Shown here piece after piece: positions 28,718-36,528 of a DNA stretch of 64,000 bases. The DNA comes from an uncultured Clostridia bacterium (lineage in GTDB: Bacteria > Bacillota > Clostridia > Saccharofermentanales > DTU023). The stretch spans positions 11,748 to 75,747 of the forward strand of contig CAMJYM010000010.1 of assembly GCA_946220865.1 (NCBI GenBank), given 5' to 3'. The position numbers and the translations under genes were made by a program. The notes beneath the pieces were generated by a model that saw only the letters and a list, made by a program, of their open reading frames with translations, made no database searches and was not told the DNA's origin. How positions within the stretch are numbered: the first letter of the stretch is position 1; the number at the start of each line of letters is the position of its first letter.

Positions 28718-29608
28718 TCAGAGCACCTCCAGATCTTCGACCCTGGCGATTCTTGTGTAGAGGAAAATCAGCAGAGCGGTAATCAGCAGGAGCAGGACGC
28801 TGAGAGCTGAGCCGAGCGGCCAGTTACGGATGACACCGAATTGATTTTTGATGATGTTGCCGATATAGAGCACTTTACCTCCGCCAAGCATATCCGTGAC
28901 CGTATAGGTACCGAGCGCAGGAATAAAGGTGAGAATGATGGCGGAAAAGATACCGGGGAAGGTCAGGGGCAGAGTCACTTTAAAGAAAGTCTTTACAGGC
29001 GGGGCGCCCAGATCAGCAGAAGCTTCAAGCAGGCAGTCCTGCAGCTTTTCAATGCTGGAATACATGGGCAGGACGGCGAAGGGAAGGAAGTTGGTGACCA
29101 GGCCGAGAAAAACCAGCCAGTCGGTGTAAATGAATTTGACAGGATTGCTGAAGACATGCAGGCGAATAAGCAAATTATTGACCGGGCCGTTCATCTGGAA
29201 CATCAGCATCCAGGCGTTAAGGCGCATCAGGGAGTTGGTCCAGAAGGGAATCATAATCAGCATAATCAGGCGGGAGGCCGTATCAGCGGGTTTGCGGGCA
29301 ATATAGTAAGCAAAGGGATAGCCCAGAATCAGGCAGGAAACCGTCGTCAGAACAGCGATGTTCAGACTTTTCATGATGACCTTAAAGTAGATCATATCCA
29401 GAAGCGTCTTATAGCTTTTCAGCGAAAAGCGGTAATCGACACCGCCGAAAGCGCCGCGGTTCATCAAGCTGATGGCGATAATAAAGAGCAGCGGGAGCGT
29501 GACGAAAAGAATCATCCAAAGCGAAACAGGGCCGGCCTGAGCCAGGAGGGGCAGACGCGTATGCGATTTTCTGCGCAGACCCTTTGTCGTTGCAGGTTCA
29601 GGCTTCAT
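28718..29608 (-). CDS. ABC permease, PotB-like
   Basis: This 296-residue membrane permease has six predicted segments, the family motif IPFWTNSLMRLNAWM and the EAA loop EASADLGAPPVKTFFKVTLP. It begins with a basic cytoplasmic stretch (TTKGLRRKSHTR). The gene overlaps the end of the ATPase gene by 11 bases, so translation is coupled. It pairs with the PotC-like protein to form the channel. Confidence 0.9.
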   Translation of the reverse strand: MKPEPATTKGLRRKSHTRLPLLAQAGPVSLWMILFVTLPLLFIIAISLMNRGAFGGVDYRFSLKSYKTLLDMIYFKVIMKSLNIAVLTTVSCLILGYPFAYYIARKPADTASRLIMLIMIPFWTNSLMRLNAWMLMFQMNGPVNNLLIRLHVFSNPVKFIYTDWLVFLGLVTNFLPFAVLPMYSSIEKLQDCLLEASADLGAPPVKTFFKVTLPLTFPGIFSAIILTFIPALGTYTVTDMLGGGKVLYIGNIIKNQFGVIRNWPLGSALSVLLLLITALLIFLYTRIARVEDLEVL

Positions 29609-30692
29609 GCTCTTCTTCCCCCTCTCCGCTGGAATGGATCGGTACAGAATGAGCAGGATCCCAGGACAAATAGACCGTATCCCCCTCTTTGAACTCTGAA
29701 TTATCTTCCAAACGGCTCATCTTCACTTCACTGCCGTCCGCCATTTCAATGCTGGTTTTCGTCATGGAGCCGGTATAGACAAAGTCTTTCACCCTGCCCC
29801 GGAGGTCAAAGCCGGGGAGAGCCGTTTTGGATAAGCTCAGGTATTCCGGACGAAGCGAAACAAAAATGTCTTCTCCTTCGAGGAAACCCTCGCCAGAACT
29901 CAGAAGTTTTCCATCTTCAGTCGCAATGTCCAGCAGTTTATCGCGGACGGCTTCGACTTTACCGTGGAAGATATTGGATTCGCCAATAAAATCCGCGACA
30001 AAACGGCAGTTCGGGCGTTCATAAATCTCTTTCGGCGAGCCAAGCTGGAGAATCTTGCCCGCCCGCATGACCGCAATCCGATCCGACATGGTCATGGCTT
30101 CTTCCTGGTCATGCGTCACGTAGACAAAGGTAATTTTAAGCTTTTTCTGCAGACGCTTGAGTTCGATCTGCATCTGTTTTCTGAGCTTCAGATCAAGGGC
30201 CCCCAGCGGTTCGTCCAACAAAAGGACCCGGGGATGGTTGATCAGTGCCCTGGCTATGGCAACACGCTGCTTTTGACCGCCCGAAAGCATGTCCGGTTTT
30301 CTTCTTTCGTAACCGGACATTTGGACGAGGCGCAGCATTTCTGCGACTTCTTCTTTGATTTTGGCCTTGGGTACTTTTTTAATCGTGGGACCATAGGCCA
30401 CATTGTCATAAACCGACATGTGAGGGAAGAGGGAATAATTTTGAAAGACCGTATTCACATCCCTCTGGTAAGGTTCTTTATCCTCGATCGGCTCACCCTG
30501 TACGAGAATGCTGCCGCCGCTGGCCTTTTCAAAACCTGCAATCATCCGCAGCGTGGTTGTTTTCCCGCAACCGGACGGACCTAGAAGGGTCAGAAACTCT
30601 CCGGCTTCAATTTCCAGATTCAGATCCTTGACAACGTGGTTTTGACCAAACCACTTATCAACATGCTGGATTGAAACGATCGAATTGGCCAT
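29598..30692 (-). CDS. ABC ATPase, PotA-like
   Basis: This 364-residue ATPase energises the PotBC-like channel. It contains Walker A GPSGCGKTTTLRMIAGF, Q-loop TVFQNYSLFPHM, signature LSGGQKQRVAIARAL, Walker B VLLLDEPLGALD and a C-terminal TOBE domain (about residues 270-355) ending in a Gly/Glu-rich tail. ATG at 30692 follows AGGTAGGAAG; an in-frame start 24 bases upstream is less well placed. It is the first gene of a six-gene minus-strand run ending in frlB and frlD. Confidence 0.92.
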   Translation of the reverse strand: MANSIVSIQHVDKWFGQNHVVKDLNLEIEAGEFLTLLGPSGCGKTTTLRMIAGFEKASGGSILVQGEPIEDKEPYQRDVNTVFQNYSLFPHMSVYDNVAYGPTIKKVPKAKIKEEVAEMLRLVQMSGYERRKPDMLSGGQKQRVAIARALINHPRVLLLDEPLGALDLKLRKQMQIELKRLQKKLKITFVYVTHDQEEAMTMSDRIAVMRAGKILQLGSPKEIYERPNCRFVADFIGESNIFHGKVEAVRDKLLDIATEDGKLLSSGEGFLEGEDIFVSLRPEYLSLSKTALPGFDLRGRVKDFVYTGSMTKTSIEMADGSEVKMSRLEDNSEFKEGDTVYLSWDPAHSVPIHSSGEGEEEHEA

Positions 30693-31016
30693 ACTCTTCC
30701 TACCTCGTATTCTCATCTAAGAGCAAAAAATATCTTGCAGCAACAAATCTATACTGATTTCATACCATTTTCAAGAGAAAAATGACATTATTGCACAAAA
30801 AATTAAGGAAAAAGAGCAAGATTTGTGCTTTTTTATAAACGGGAGCAGCTCCTGCGTGGAAAGGAGTCTGCCTTTCCGCAAAGCGGTGCTGTCATTCAGC
30901 TTCCACTTTGTAAGCTTGTGCTTCTTCATCCGATTACAAAAAAAAGGACTTTTTAAAGAGCCGTCAGGTTTTGCCGGGGAACAGCGGCAAAGCCATCGCC
31001 TGAAACGTCAAAGCTC
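30693..31016 (-). other. Leader region of the transporter-frl operon
   Basis: About 320 bases without a gene. On the minus strand the left part is AT-rich, with candidate -10 words TATAGA and words TTGTGC and GCACAA at about 30790-30832 that could serve as GntR operators. The part nearest the upstream regulator has nested inverted arms (AGAGC...GCTCT and CAGG...CCTG, about 30950-31020) followed by a T run, which may be the regulator operon's terminator. Confidence 0.4.
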
Positions 31017-31754
31017 TCAGTTTTCTTCCTGGTCTTGGTAATGGACCTTAAATTCAGCCTTATCCTGACGGGTATAGCTACGCGAAAATTCGACGATGCG
31101 GCCTTCTTTGGTGCGCATGATACCGGAAAATTCCAGTACAGCCTGTCGACCTTCCAGTCCGATGAGTTTCGACTGCGAAGGATCAAGAAAAGCAATGGAG
31201 AGAGTTTGCTGTCCCAGAAGGGGATAGATCGCATTCCAGTGGTAGATATCCATAATCGAGAAAAGGCCGATATCAGCAGAGTTAAAATCTGGCAGCAGAT
31301 CTTTCGGAATAAAGATTTCTTCCAGGGCAAGCGGTGAGGATTCAGCGTAGCATATTCGCTTCACATACCAGAGGGGAGCATCCGGCGAAATTTCCAGCAG
31401 TCGGCTGTAAAGAGGACCGGCTTTGCGCAGCGTTTTATGAAGAACTTTGGTTGAAGGGCTCTGGTCCCGGTCGAGCATGGTCTGACGGAAACCGCCGAGT
31501 GTCTCCATATCTCGCATGAGCTTCGGGCCGAGCACAAAAGAACCCTTGCCCTGGACGCTTTGCAGAAGGCCTTCATACTCGAGAGCATGAAGGGCGTTGT
31601 GCACTGCAGAACGATTTAATCCATAGGTCTGAGCCAACGCATTTTCTGAAGGCAGGCTGGTTCCAGGAGGAAATTGCCCGCTTTCAATCTGGCTGCGGAT
31701 GAGCTCACGCAGCTGCACGTATAAGGGAGAGCGATCCTTTGTATTTGCCGTCAT
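31017..31754 (-). CDS. GntR-family regulator with UTRA domain (first of pair)
   Basis: This 245-residue protein has an N-terminal winged helix (residues 8-75; PPGTSLPSENALAQTYGLN and SAVHNALHALEYEG) and a C-terminal UTRA ligand-binding domain (about 95-240). HutC/FrlR-type regulators of this build respond to sugar or amine derivatives. It sits directly upstream of and co-directional with the transporter-frl genes, so it is the best candidate for their ligand-responsive repressor. Its ATG overlaps the stop of a 52-residue gene by four bases (ATGA). Confidence 0.9.
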   Translation of the reverse strand: MTANTKDRSPLYVQLRELIRSQIESGQFPPGTSLPSENALAQTYGLNRSAVHNALHALEYEGLLQSVQGKGSFVLGPKLMRDMETLGGFRQTMLDRDQSPSTKVLHKTLRKAGPLYSRLLEISPDAPLWYVKRICYAESSPLALEEIFIPKDLLPDFNSADIGLFSIMDIYHWNAIYPLLGQQTLSIAFLDPSQSKLIGLEGRQAVLEFSGIMRTKEGRIVEFSRSYTRQDKAEFKVHYQDQEEN

Positions 31755-31909
31755 GATTTGACTTCAGGGAGCGAAGATACCCGAACGAAAAAAGGCGCGC
31801 TCATTTTTTGGCCCGACTCGACCCGTGGAAAAACATCCAGAATTTCCATTTTCCGGCGGAGAAGTCTGCCTCTGAAAAGACGGGCGAGATTGGCTTTATC
31901 AGGGTTCAT
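31751..31909 (-). CDS. Small basic protein coupled between two GntR genes
   Basis: I do not recognise this 52-residue protein (MNPDKANLARLF... to ...VSSLPEVKS). It starts with ATG at 31909, preceded by GGAGGAAG at 7 bases, a strong ribosome site that lies in the end of the upstream GntR gene. It overlaps that gene by 11 bases and the downstream GntR gene by four (ATGA). The N-terminal half is basic (LFRGRLLRRKMEIL). There is no membrane segment or Cys. The tight overlaps on both sides argue for a translated gene; function unknown. Confidence 0.6.
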   Translation of the reverse strand: MNPDKANLARLFRGRLLRRKMEILDVFPRVESGQKMSAPFFVRVSSLPEVKS

Positions 31910-32633
31910 TTCGCTTCCTCCAACGCAGGGTGCTGCAAAATTCAAGGCGGTCGCTGCGACCCACCGTGCGGCAGTATTCAAATAAAACTCCATCGGCGCT
32001 GCTGGTCTTGCTGATCAGCCAGAAGACGGTTGAATTTTCAGGGACATCGAGATAGCGTGCTTCCTCTGCAGAAGCGCTTGTGGCACTGACTTTTTCCCAA
32101 CCATAGCTGGGCTTAAGTCCATAATTTTTTTCCAGAATATCGTAAAGAGAGGTGCTGACCATATCATGGGCTTCAAGATGGGGCACCAGACTTTCTGGAA
32201 TATAGGAGCTTTCTATGAGCAGCGGAAGATCATTAACGCAGCGGAGACGCACGATCTGGTAAAGCTGCAGGCCGGCTTCACCGCCAAATTCCCTGGCCAG
32301 ACCTTCATCAGCGGCTATGCAGGAAAAAGAAAGCAGGCGGGAGCTGGCCTTCATGGCCTGCCTCTGGGCAAAGGAAGTAAAACTCTCAAGATCCTGGAGG
32401 TTCCGTCGGACGCGCGGGCCGATATAGGTGCCGCTGCCCTGTATTGCATAAAGTTTCCCGGCGGCAATCATCTGGGAAATAGCACTGCGCAAAGTCGAGC
32501 GGCTGATCTGCCACTTCTGGCAAAGTTCCCGCTCAGGCGGAAGCGCATCATGAGTCGCCCCATGATGCTCCAGAATATATGCTTCAAGATACTCCAGCGC
32601 CAGTTCCCGGGGACGGGGCTCGTAAACATCCAT
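31899..32633 (-). CDS. GntR-family regulator with UTRA domain (second of pair)
   Basis: This 244-residue protein begins MDVYEPRPRELALEYLEAYI and has a winged helix (residues 10-78; PPERELCQKWQISRSTLRSA) and a UTRA domain (about 95-238). It is a paralogue of the next regulator with clear divergence. Being first in the regulator operon, it may sense a second ligand or heterodimerise. It begins about 90 bases after the nrdDG terminator. Confidence 0.9.
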   Translation of the reverse strand: MDVYEPRPRELALEYLEAYILEHHGATHDALPPERELCQKWQISRSTLRSAISQMIAAGKLYAIQGSGTYIGPRVRRNLQDLESFTSFAQRQAMKASSRLLSFSCIAADEGLAREFGGEAGLQLYQIVRLRCVNDLPLLIESSYIPESLVPHLEAHDMVSTSLYDILEKNYGLKPSYGWEKVSATSASAEEARYLDVPENSTVFWLISKTSSADGVLFEYCRTVGRSDRLEFCSTLRWRKRNEP

Positions 32634-32718
32634 GGCTCATCCATCCTTCTTCCTGATGAGAATGTAACAGGAAAAACACATTTATTAAAGTAAGCTTAGA
32701 TGAAATAGCTGGCCTTGA

Positions 32719-32756
32719 CAAAAAAAATAGTGCCGGAGAATACAGAATTTTCCGGC
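32719..32756 (-). terminator. Rho-independent terminator of nrdDG
   Basis: On the minus strand GCCGGA and TCCGGC enclose an AT-rich inner stem and loop, then ACTA and eight T. It lies about 85 bases after the nrdG stop. Confidence 0.85.
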
Positions 32757-32838
32757 AGCGTTGAGCTTCACCACAGCGTTGAAGCGCGGAAAAAAGCTTC
32801 TCCTGGTCTCATCCGGTCTCATCCTGGCCTTGGTGTTT

Positions 32839-33360
32839 TCACCTAGCCTGCGGGATTTCTGCCGCCAGTGCGTCACCGGCCTCGCTCAGAGGCAGGATGC
32901 GCTGGTTGGAACTCCCGCGAAAAGGGAGAGAAAGGCTCCGTCTGGCGAGAATAAAGGGTCCGTCGATCAATAAATCGCTGGCTTTGAGCAGGCGCGAGAT
33001 GTCGGGATCACTTTCAGCCATCAGGAGCAGCTTTTCGTAAACATAACCCGTATATGTAATGACATCATCTCCCCGGGCGTGGACAAGCTCGGCGAAATCA
33101 GCCATGGCGGCGGCCTGAAAGAAGGGCTCGCCACCGGAAAGCGTGACGCCGCGGTGCATTTTCGTTCTTTCGTAAATGGCGAAAAGCTCAGTGACCGGAA
33201 GAATCACGCCGCCAAGCGGCAGCTGGGTTTCGGGATTATGGCAGCCGGGACAGCGATGTGGACAGCCCTGGGCAAAGACGGTAAAGCGAAGTCCAGGGCC
33301 GTCGACCAGAGAATCCTGGATCCAGGAAGCGAGGCGCAGGGAGGGTACAGGCTCATTCAT
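32839..33360 (-). CDS. nrdG: Anaerobic ribonucleotide reductase activating protein
   Basis: This 173-residue radical-SAM activase makes the glycyl radical on NrdD. The cluster motif CPHRCPGC (CxxxCxxC) is near residue 33, and TLSGGEPFFQ (SAM-binding GGE) near 75. Length is typical. The gene overlaps the end of nrdD by eight bases, so they form one translational unit. Confidence 0.95.
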   Translation of the reverse strand: MNEPVPSLRLASWIQDSLVDGPGLRFTVFAQGCPHRCPGCHNPETQLPLGGVILPVTELFAIYERTKMHRGVTLSGGEPFFQAAAMADFAELVHARGDDVITYTGYVYEKLLLMAESDPDISRLLKASDLLIDGPFILARRSLSLPFRGSSNQRILPLSEAGDALAAEIPQAR

Positions 33361-35644
33361 GTTCGGGCTTCAGGCTGTGTTTGACACGTTCGGCTACTTC
33401 GGCCCGCTTGGCGTCATTAAAACGGTCGAGTGTGCCGACAAGGTAGCCAGTAATACGTCGGATCCTCTGAAAGGCAGGACCGCCGTCAGTCTCCTTCCGC
33501 CCACAGCCTGGACATATGTCATTGATGATGCCGGTATAACCGCAGACCGGATCACGATCGACGGGATGATTGACCGAGCCGTAGCCGACCCCTTTTTCTT
33601 TCATATAGAGAATGAGTTTTTCAAAAGCCTCGAGATTGTTCTGGGGATCACCGTCAAGTTCAACATAGGTGATATGACCGGCATTGGTCAGGGCGTGATA
33701 GGGCGCCTCCGTTTCAATCTTTGCGGCGGCGGAGATGGGGTAATACACGGGTACGTGGAAGGAATTCGTGTAAAAGTCGTGATTCGTGATTCCCGGCATG
33801 AGGCCATAACGTGCCCGATCCATTCTTACGAAACGTCCCGACAACCCCTCCGCCGGTGTGCCCAGCAGCGTGTAATTGAGAATTTCCTCGCGGCTTTTGG
33901 CATCGCAGCGAGCACGCATATGAGAAATAATTTTAAGACCGAGTTCCTGACTTTCCGGACTTTCGCCATGGTGCTTTCCGAGCAGCGCCACAAGGCATTC
34001 GGCGAGGCCGATAAAGCCGACGCTCAATGTACCGTGACGCCAGACGCGCTCCAGATCATCGTCCGGCTTTAATTGATCGGCTTCGAGCCACAGTCCCTCT
34101 CCCATGAGGAAGGGGAAATTACGGACTTTCATGCGCTTCTGAATTTCAAAGCGATGGCGGAGCTGACGGAAAACAAGGTTCATGGTCTCATCGAGAAGTT
34201 GAAAGAATTTTTCTTCTGAGCCACGTGCCTCAATGCCCAGACGAGGCAGATTGATTGAGGTAAAACTCAGGTTCCCCCTGCCCTTGGTCACTTCTTTCTG
34301 CGGGTCATAGATATTGCCCATCACGCGCGTGCGACAACCCATGTAGGCCACTTCCGTATTGGGCTGGCCTTCCCGGTAGTACTGCTTATTAAAGGGTGCG
34401 TCCAGAAAACTGAAATTGGGGAAAAGCCGTTTGGCAGAGACGGCGATGGCCTTTTTAAAAAGAAAATAATTGGGGTCACCGGCATGACTGTTCACGCCAT
34501 CTTTAACTTTGAAGATCTGAACGGGGAAAATCGCTGTTTCGTGACGGCCAAGACCATCAGCGGTAGCTTTTAACAGCTCCTCTATCACCAGCTGCCCTGC
34601 TGGTGAGGTATCTGTCCCGTAGTTCAGTGAGCTGAAAGGAACCTGAGCACCGGCACGGGAATTCATCGTGTTAAGGTTATGAATTAAAGCCTGCATCGCC
34701 TGGTAGGTGTCCCGGCGGGTTCTGTCACTCACGATCTGAAGCAGCTTGGAGAATTTATCTTTCTCCGCGAGACGTCGATTTACTTCGGCGAAATCACAGG
34801 CCAGCAGCGCTGCTTTCTCTTCCTCGTTCATGAACTCACCGAGCTTGCCATCGGCATAAGCTTCGTAAGAATGAAGAACATCTGCCATGTGTTTACGGCA
34901 GGTTTTATCGACGCCTGGAGCCATGGCAAAATCAAAATCCGGAATCGACTGGCCGCCGTGCATCTCATTCTGATTGGCCTGAATGGCGATACAGGCAAGC
35001 GCGGCATAACTCTGAATACTTTGGGGCGGGCGCAGATGTCCATGTCCCGTGGAGAAGCCTTTTTGGAAAAGCTTCTGCAGGTCAATCTGGCAGCAGGTGG
35101 CCGTCAGCATGTAAAAATCTTTGTCGTGAATGTGGATCAGCCCGTCCTCATGCGCGCTCCGGATATCGTCCGGCAGAACAAAGGCGTCAATGAAAGCCTT
35201 GGAGCCTTCAGAGCCGTATTTCAGCATGGTTCCCATGGCGGTATTCCCGTCAATATTCGCATTTTCACGTTTCAGATCGCTGCCTTTTGCGTCTGTAAAG
35301 GTCAGCTGCTTGTAGGTCTGCATTAATGCCCCGGCGTAAGAGCGGCGGCGGGCGTGATCGGCACGGTAGAGCATATAGGCTTTGGCCGTTTGATGAACGC
35401 CGAAGCGCATCAGCTCTTCTTCCACCAGATCCTGAACTTCTTCAACGCCCGGATTTTTTTCTGGATCAAGCCGTTTCACCACATTGACGCAGATTTCATC
35501 CAGTTCTTCCGACGTGAGCGTTTCACTCGGAATGGTCCGATTGGCAAGCACAACGGCCTGCCTGATTTTGAAGGCGTCAAAAGGCATCAACGATCCATCT
35601 CTTTTGACAATACTTCTGGGGGTAAGTGACATAACTCTCGACAT
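33353..35644 (-). CDS. nrdD: Anaerobic (class III) ribonucleoside-triphosphate reductase
   Basis: This 763-residue glycyl-radical enzyme makes dNTPs without oxygen and without B12. It has an N-terminal ATP-cone (VKRDGSLMPFDAFKIRQAV onward, residues about 10-100). The core carries the conserved SLNYGTDTSPAG segment, and the C-terminal zinc site is in CGYTGIINDICPGCG. The radical loop is RRITGYLVGTLDRFN, with the glycine in RITGY. ATG 35644 follows GGGAG, and that site is the 3' arm of a hairpin. The transcript carries a cobalamin riboswitch, so the gene should be low when B12 is plentiful and NrdJ can work. Confidence 0.95.
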   Translation of the reverse strand: MSRVMSLTPRSIVKRDGSLMPFDAFKIRQAVVLANRTIPSETLTSEELDEICVNVVKRLDPEKNPGVEEVQDLVEEELMRFGVHQTAKAYMLYRADHARRRSYAGALMQTYKQLTFTDAKGSDLKRENANIDGNTAMGTMLKYGSEGSKAFIDAFVLPDDIRSAHEDGLIHIHDKDFYMLTATCCQIDLQKLFQKGFSTGHGHLRPPQSIQSYAALACIAIQANQNEMHGGQSIPDFDFAMAPGVDKTCRKHMADVLHSYEAYADGKLGEFMNEEEKAALLACDFAEVNRRLAEKDKFSKLLQIVSDRTRRDTYQAMQALIHNLNTMNSRAGAQVPFSSLNYGTDTSPAGQLVIEELLKATADGLGRHETAIFPVQIFKVKDGVNSHAGDPNYFLFKKAIAVSAKRLFPNFSFLDAPFNKQYYREGQPNTEVAYMGCRTRVMGNIYDPQKEVTKGRGNLSFTSINLPRLGIEARGSEEKFFQLLDETMNLVFRQLRHRFEIQKRMKVRNFPFLMGEGLWLEADQLKPDDDLERVWRHGTLSVGFIGLAECLVALLGKHHGESPESQELGLKIISHMRARCDAKSREEILNYTLLGTPAEGLSGRFVRMDRARYGLMPGITNHDFYTNSFHVPVYYPISAAAKIETEAPYHALTNAGHITYVELDGDPQNNLEAFEKLILYMKEKGVGYGSVNHPVDRDPVCGYTGIINDICPGCGRKETDGGPAFQRIRRITGYLVGTLDRFNDAKRAEVAERVKHSLKPEHE

Positions 35645-35650
35645 AAAAAA

Positions 35651-35672
35651 CTCCCTTTCTCGAGAAAGAGAG
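35651..35672 (-). terminator. Hairpin that holds the nrdD ribosome site, followed by T6
   Basis: On the minus strand CTCTCTTTCTC pairs with GAGAAAGGGAG (11 bases with one G-T) and is followed by TTTTTT and then the nrdD ATG. The GGGAG arm is the Shine-Dalgarno site. It can therefore act as an intrinsic terminator or as a ribosome-site blocker, and is the likely output element of the riboswitch upstream. Confidence 0.75.
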
Positions 35673-35677
35673 CGTAA

Positions 35678-35695
35678 AACGGCTGTACAGCCGTT
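35678..35695 (-). promoter_or_regulatory. Perfect 18-base palindrome in the nrdD leader
   Basis: AACGGCTGTACAGCCGTT is self-complementary. It lies between the riboswitch and the terminator-like hairpin. It may be part of the expression platform or a protein-binding site. Confidence 0.5.
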
Positions 35696-35730
35696 CACCC
35701 GCTCCCGCCATGCTCCGTGGCACGGGGTCC

Positions 35731-35870
35731 TTCAAGGCGAGTCTTCTGGCTTCGCTCCTATTTCGCCCTTCCCAGAAAATCCAGTGGTTCTGCGAAAATC
35801 GATAAGCGTTACAGCGGCGGGACCGCGCAGGTTTTTCACCTGCTTCCTCATTAAGCGCGAACACCTTGAA
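35731..35870 (-). ncRNA. Cobalamin riboswitch of nrdDG
   Basis: Read on the minus strand, this has the AdoCbl-type aptamer elements in order. They are GGAAGCAGGTGAAAAACCTG, GCGGTCCCGCCGCTGTAACG, GAACCACTGG, CTGGGAAGGGCG, and the B12 box AAGCCAGAAGACTCGCC. P1 closes with TTCAAGG (35864-35870) against CCTTGAA (35731-35737). It starts one base downstream of the promoter-proximal NrdR-type box and about 90 bases before nrdD. The family binds cobalamins and usually turns expression off. Confidence 0.93.
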
Positions 35871-35871
35871 A

Positions 35872-35920
35872 GCACAATATCTTGTGTTTCTATAAAAAAA
35901 TAGCGCACATGTGGTGGTGT
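35872..35920 (-). promoter_or_regulatory. Tandem NrdR-type boxes upstream of nrdDG
   Basis: Box 1 (35872-35887) reads ACACAAGATATTGTGC on the minus strand, with CACAA/TTGTG arms. Box 2 (35905-35920) reads ACACCACCACATGTGC. They are 33 bases apart, three helical turns, as is usual for NrdR pairs. One falls in the promoter spacer and the other at the transcription start, suiting repression by NrdR. The nrdR gene is not in the window. Confidence 0.7.
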
Positions 35921-35925
35921 GTCAA
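35897..35925 (-). promoter_or_regulatory. Promoter of nrdDG
   Basis: On the minus strand TTGACA (35920-35925), 17 bases, then TATTTT (35897-35902). Transcription should begin near 35890, just ahead of the riboswitch. Confidence 0.75.
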
Positions 35926-35953
35926 GGATAAAAAAGATTTAACAAATCAAGGC

Positions 35954-35982
35954 TTGACAGAGATAAGGTTTGATTTTATACT
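35954..35982 (+). promoter_or_regulatory. Promoter of the YtrA-type operon
   Basis: TTGACA (35954-35959), 17 bases, TATACT (35977-35982). Downstream, words such as TAGTACAC and TAATACAC (about 35998-36022) could be the autoregulatory operator of the GntR protein. Confidence 0.75.
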
Positions 35983-36060
35983 CTCTGTGTCAATTGACTA
36001 GTACACTAATACAATAATACACTGCAGCTGGCAGGAGTGATCAGGAAAGGAGTCCACAGG

Positions 36061-36528
36061 ATGCAGGATTTTTCATCGGGCGCCCCCATCTATCAACAGC
36101 TTCTGGATAAATTTCTTATTGCCATTGTGCAGGGAAAATGGGAGGCTGGCGGAAAAATACCTTCCGTTCGTCAACTCGCCCTTCATTTTGGCGTCAACCC
36201 CAACACGGTTCAGAAATCCCTGCAGGAGCTTGAAGCCACGGGTCTGGCTCGGTCGGAGCGCACCACAGGCCGCTTTGTTACAGACGATCCTGGCAAAATT
36301 GAGGCGCTTCGCAAAGAGCTGGCCCTGAGGGAAACCCGAAAATTCACTGAAACCATGGCGGCTCTTGGTCTGAGTCCTCCGGAAACCAGCCGTTTGATCG
36401 AAGAAAACTGGCCGGAAGCGAATGCCCGAACCTCGGTCGAAAAGGTAGACCCGGCTCAGAGGACAAGAGCAGCCGACAAGGCCGGAGACCAGGCAGAGGC
36501 AGAAAATAATGAAGGAGAACGTGAATGA
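36061..36528 (+). CDS. GntR-family regulator, YtrA type
   Basis: This 155-residue regulator has a winged helix (residues 8-75; GGKIPSVRQLALHFGVNPNT) and a short helical C-terminus without a ligand domain, as in YtrA. The last 40 residues are Glu/Ala-rich and probably disordered. AGGAAAGGAG precedes ATG 36061. Its stop overlaps the following ATPase gene by four bases, and YtrA-type repressors usually control such linked ABC genes. Confidence 0.88.
   Translation: MQDFSSGAPIYQQLLDKFLIAIVQGKWEAGGKIPSVRQLALHFGVNPNTVQKSLQELEATGLARSERTTGRFVTDDPGKIEALRKELALRETRKFTETMAALGLSPPETSRLIEENWPEANARTSVEKVDPAQRTRAADKAGDQAEAENNEGERE

Noticed and set aside
31751..31993. 80-codon version of the small gene between the GntR genes
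   Set aside because: The longer start lies deep in the upstream GntR gene without a Shine-Dalgarno site. The ATG at 31909 has a strong one.
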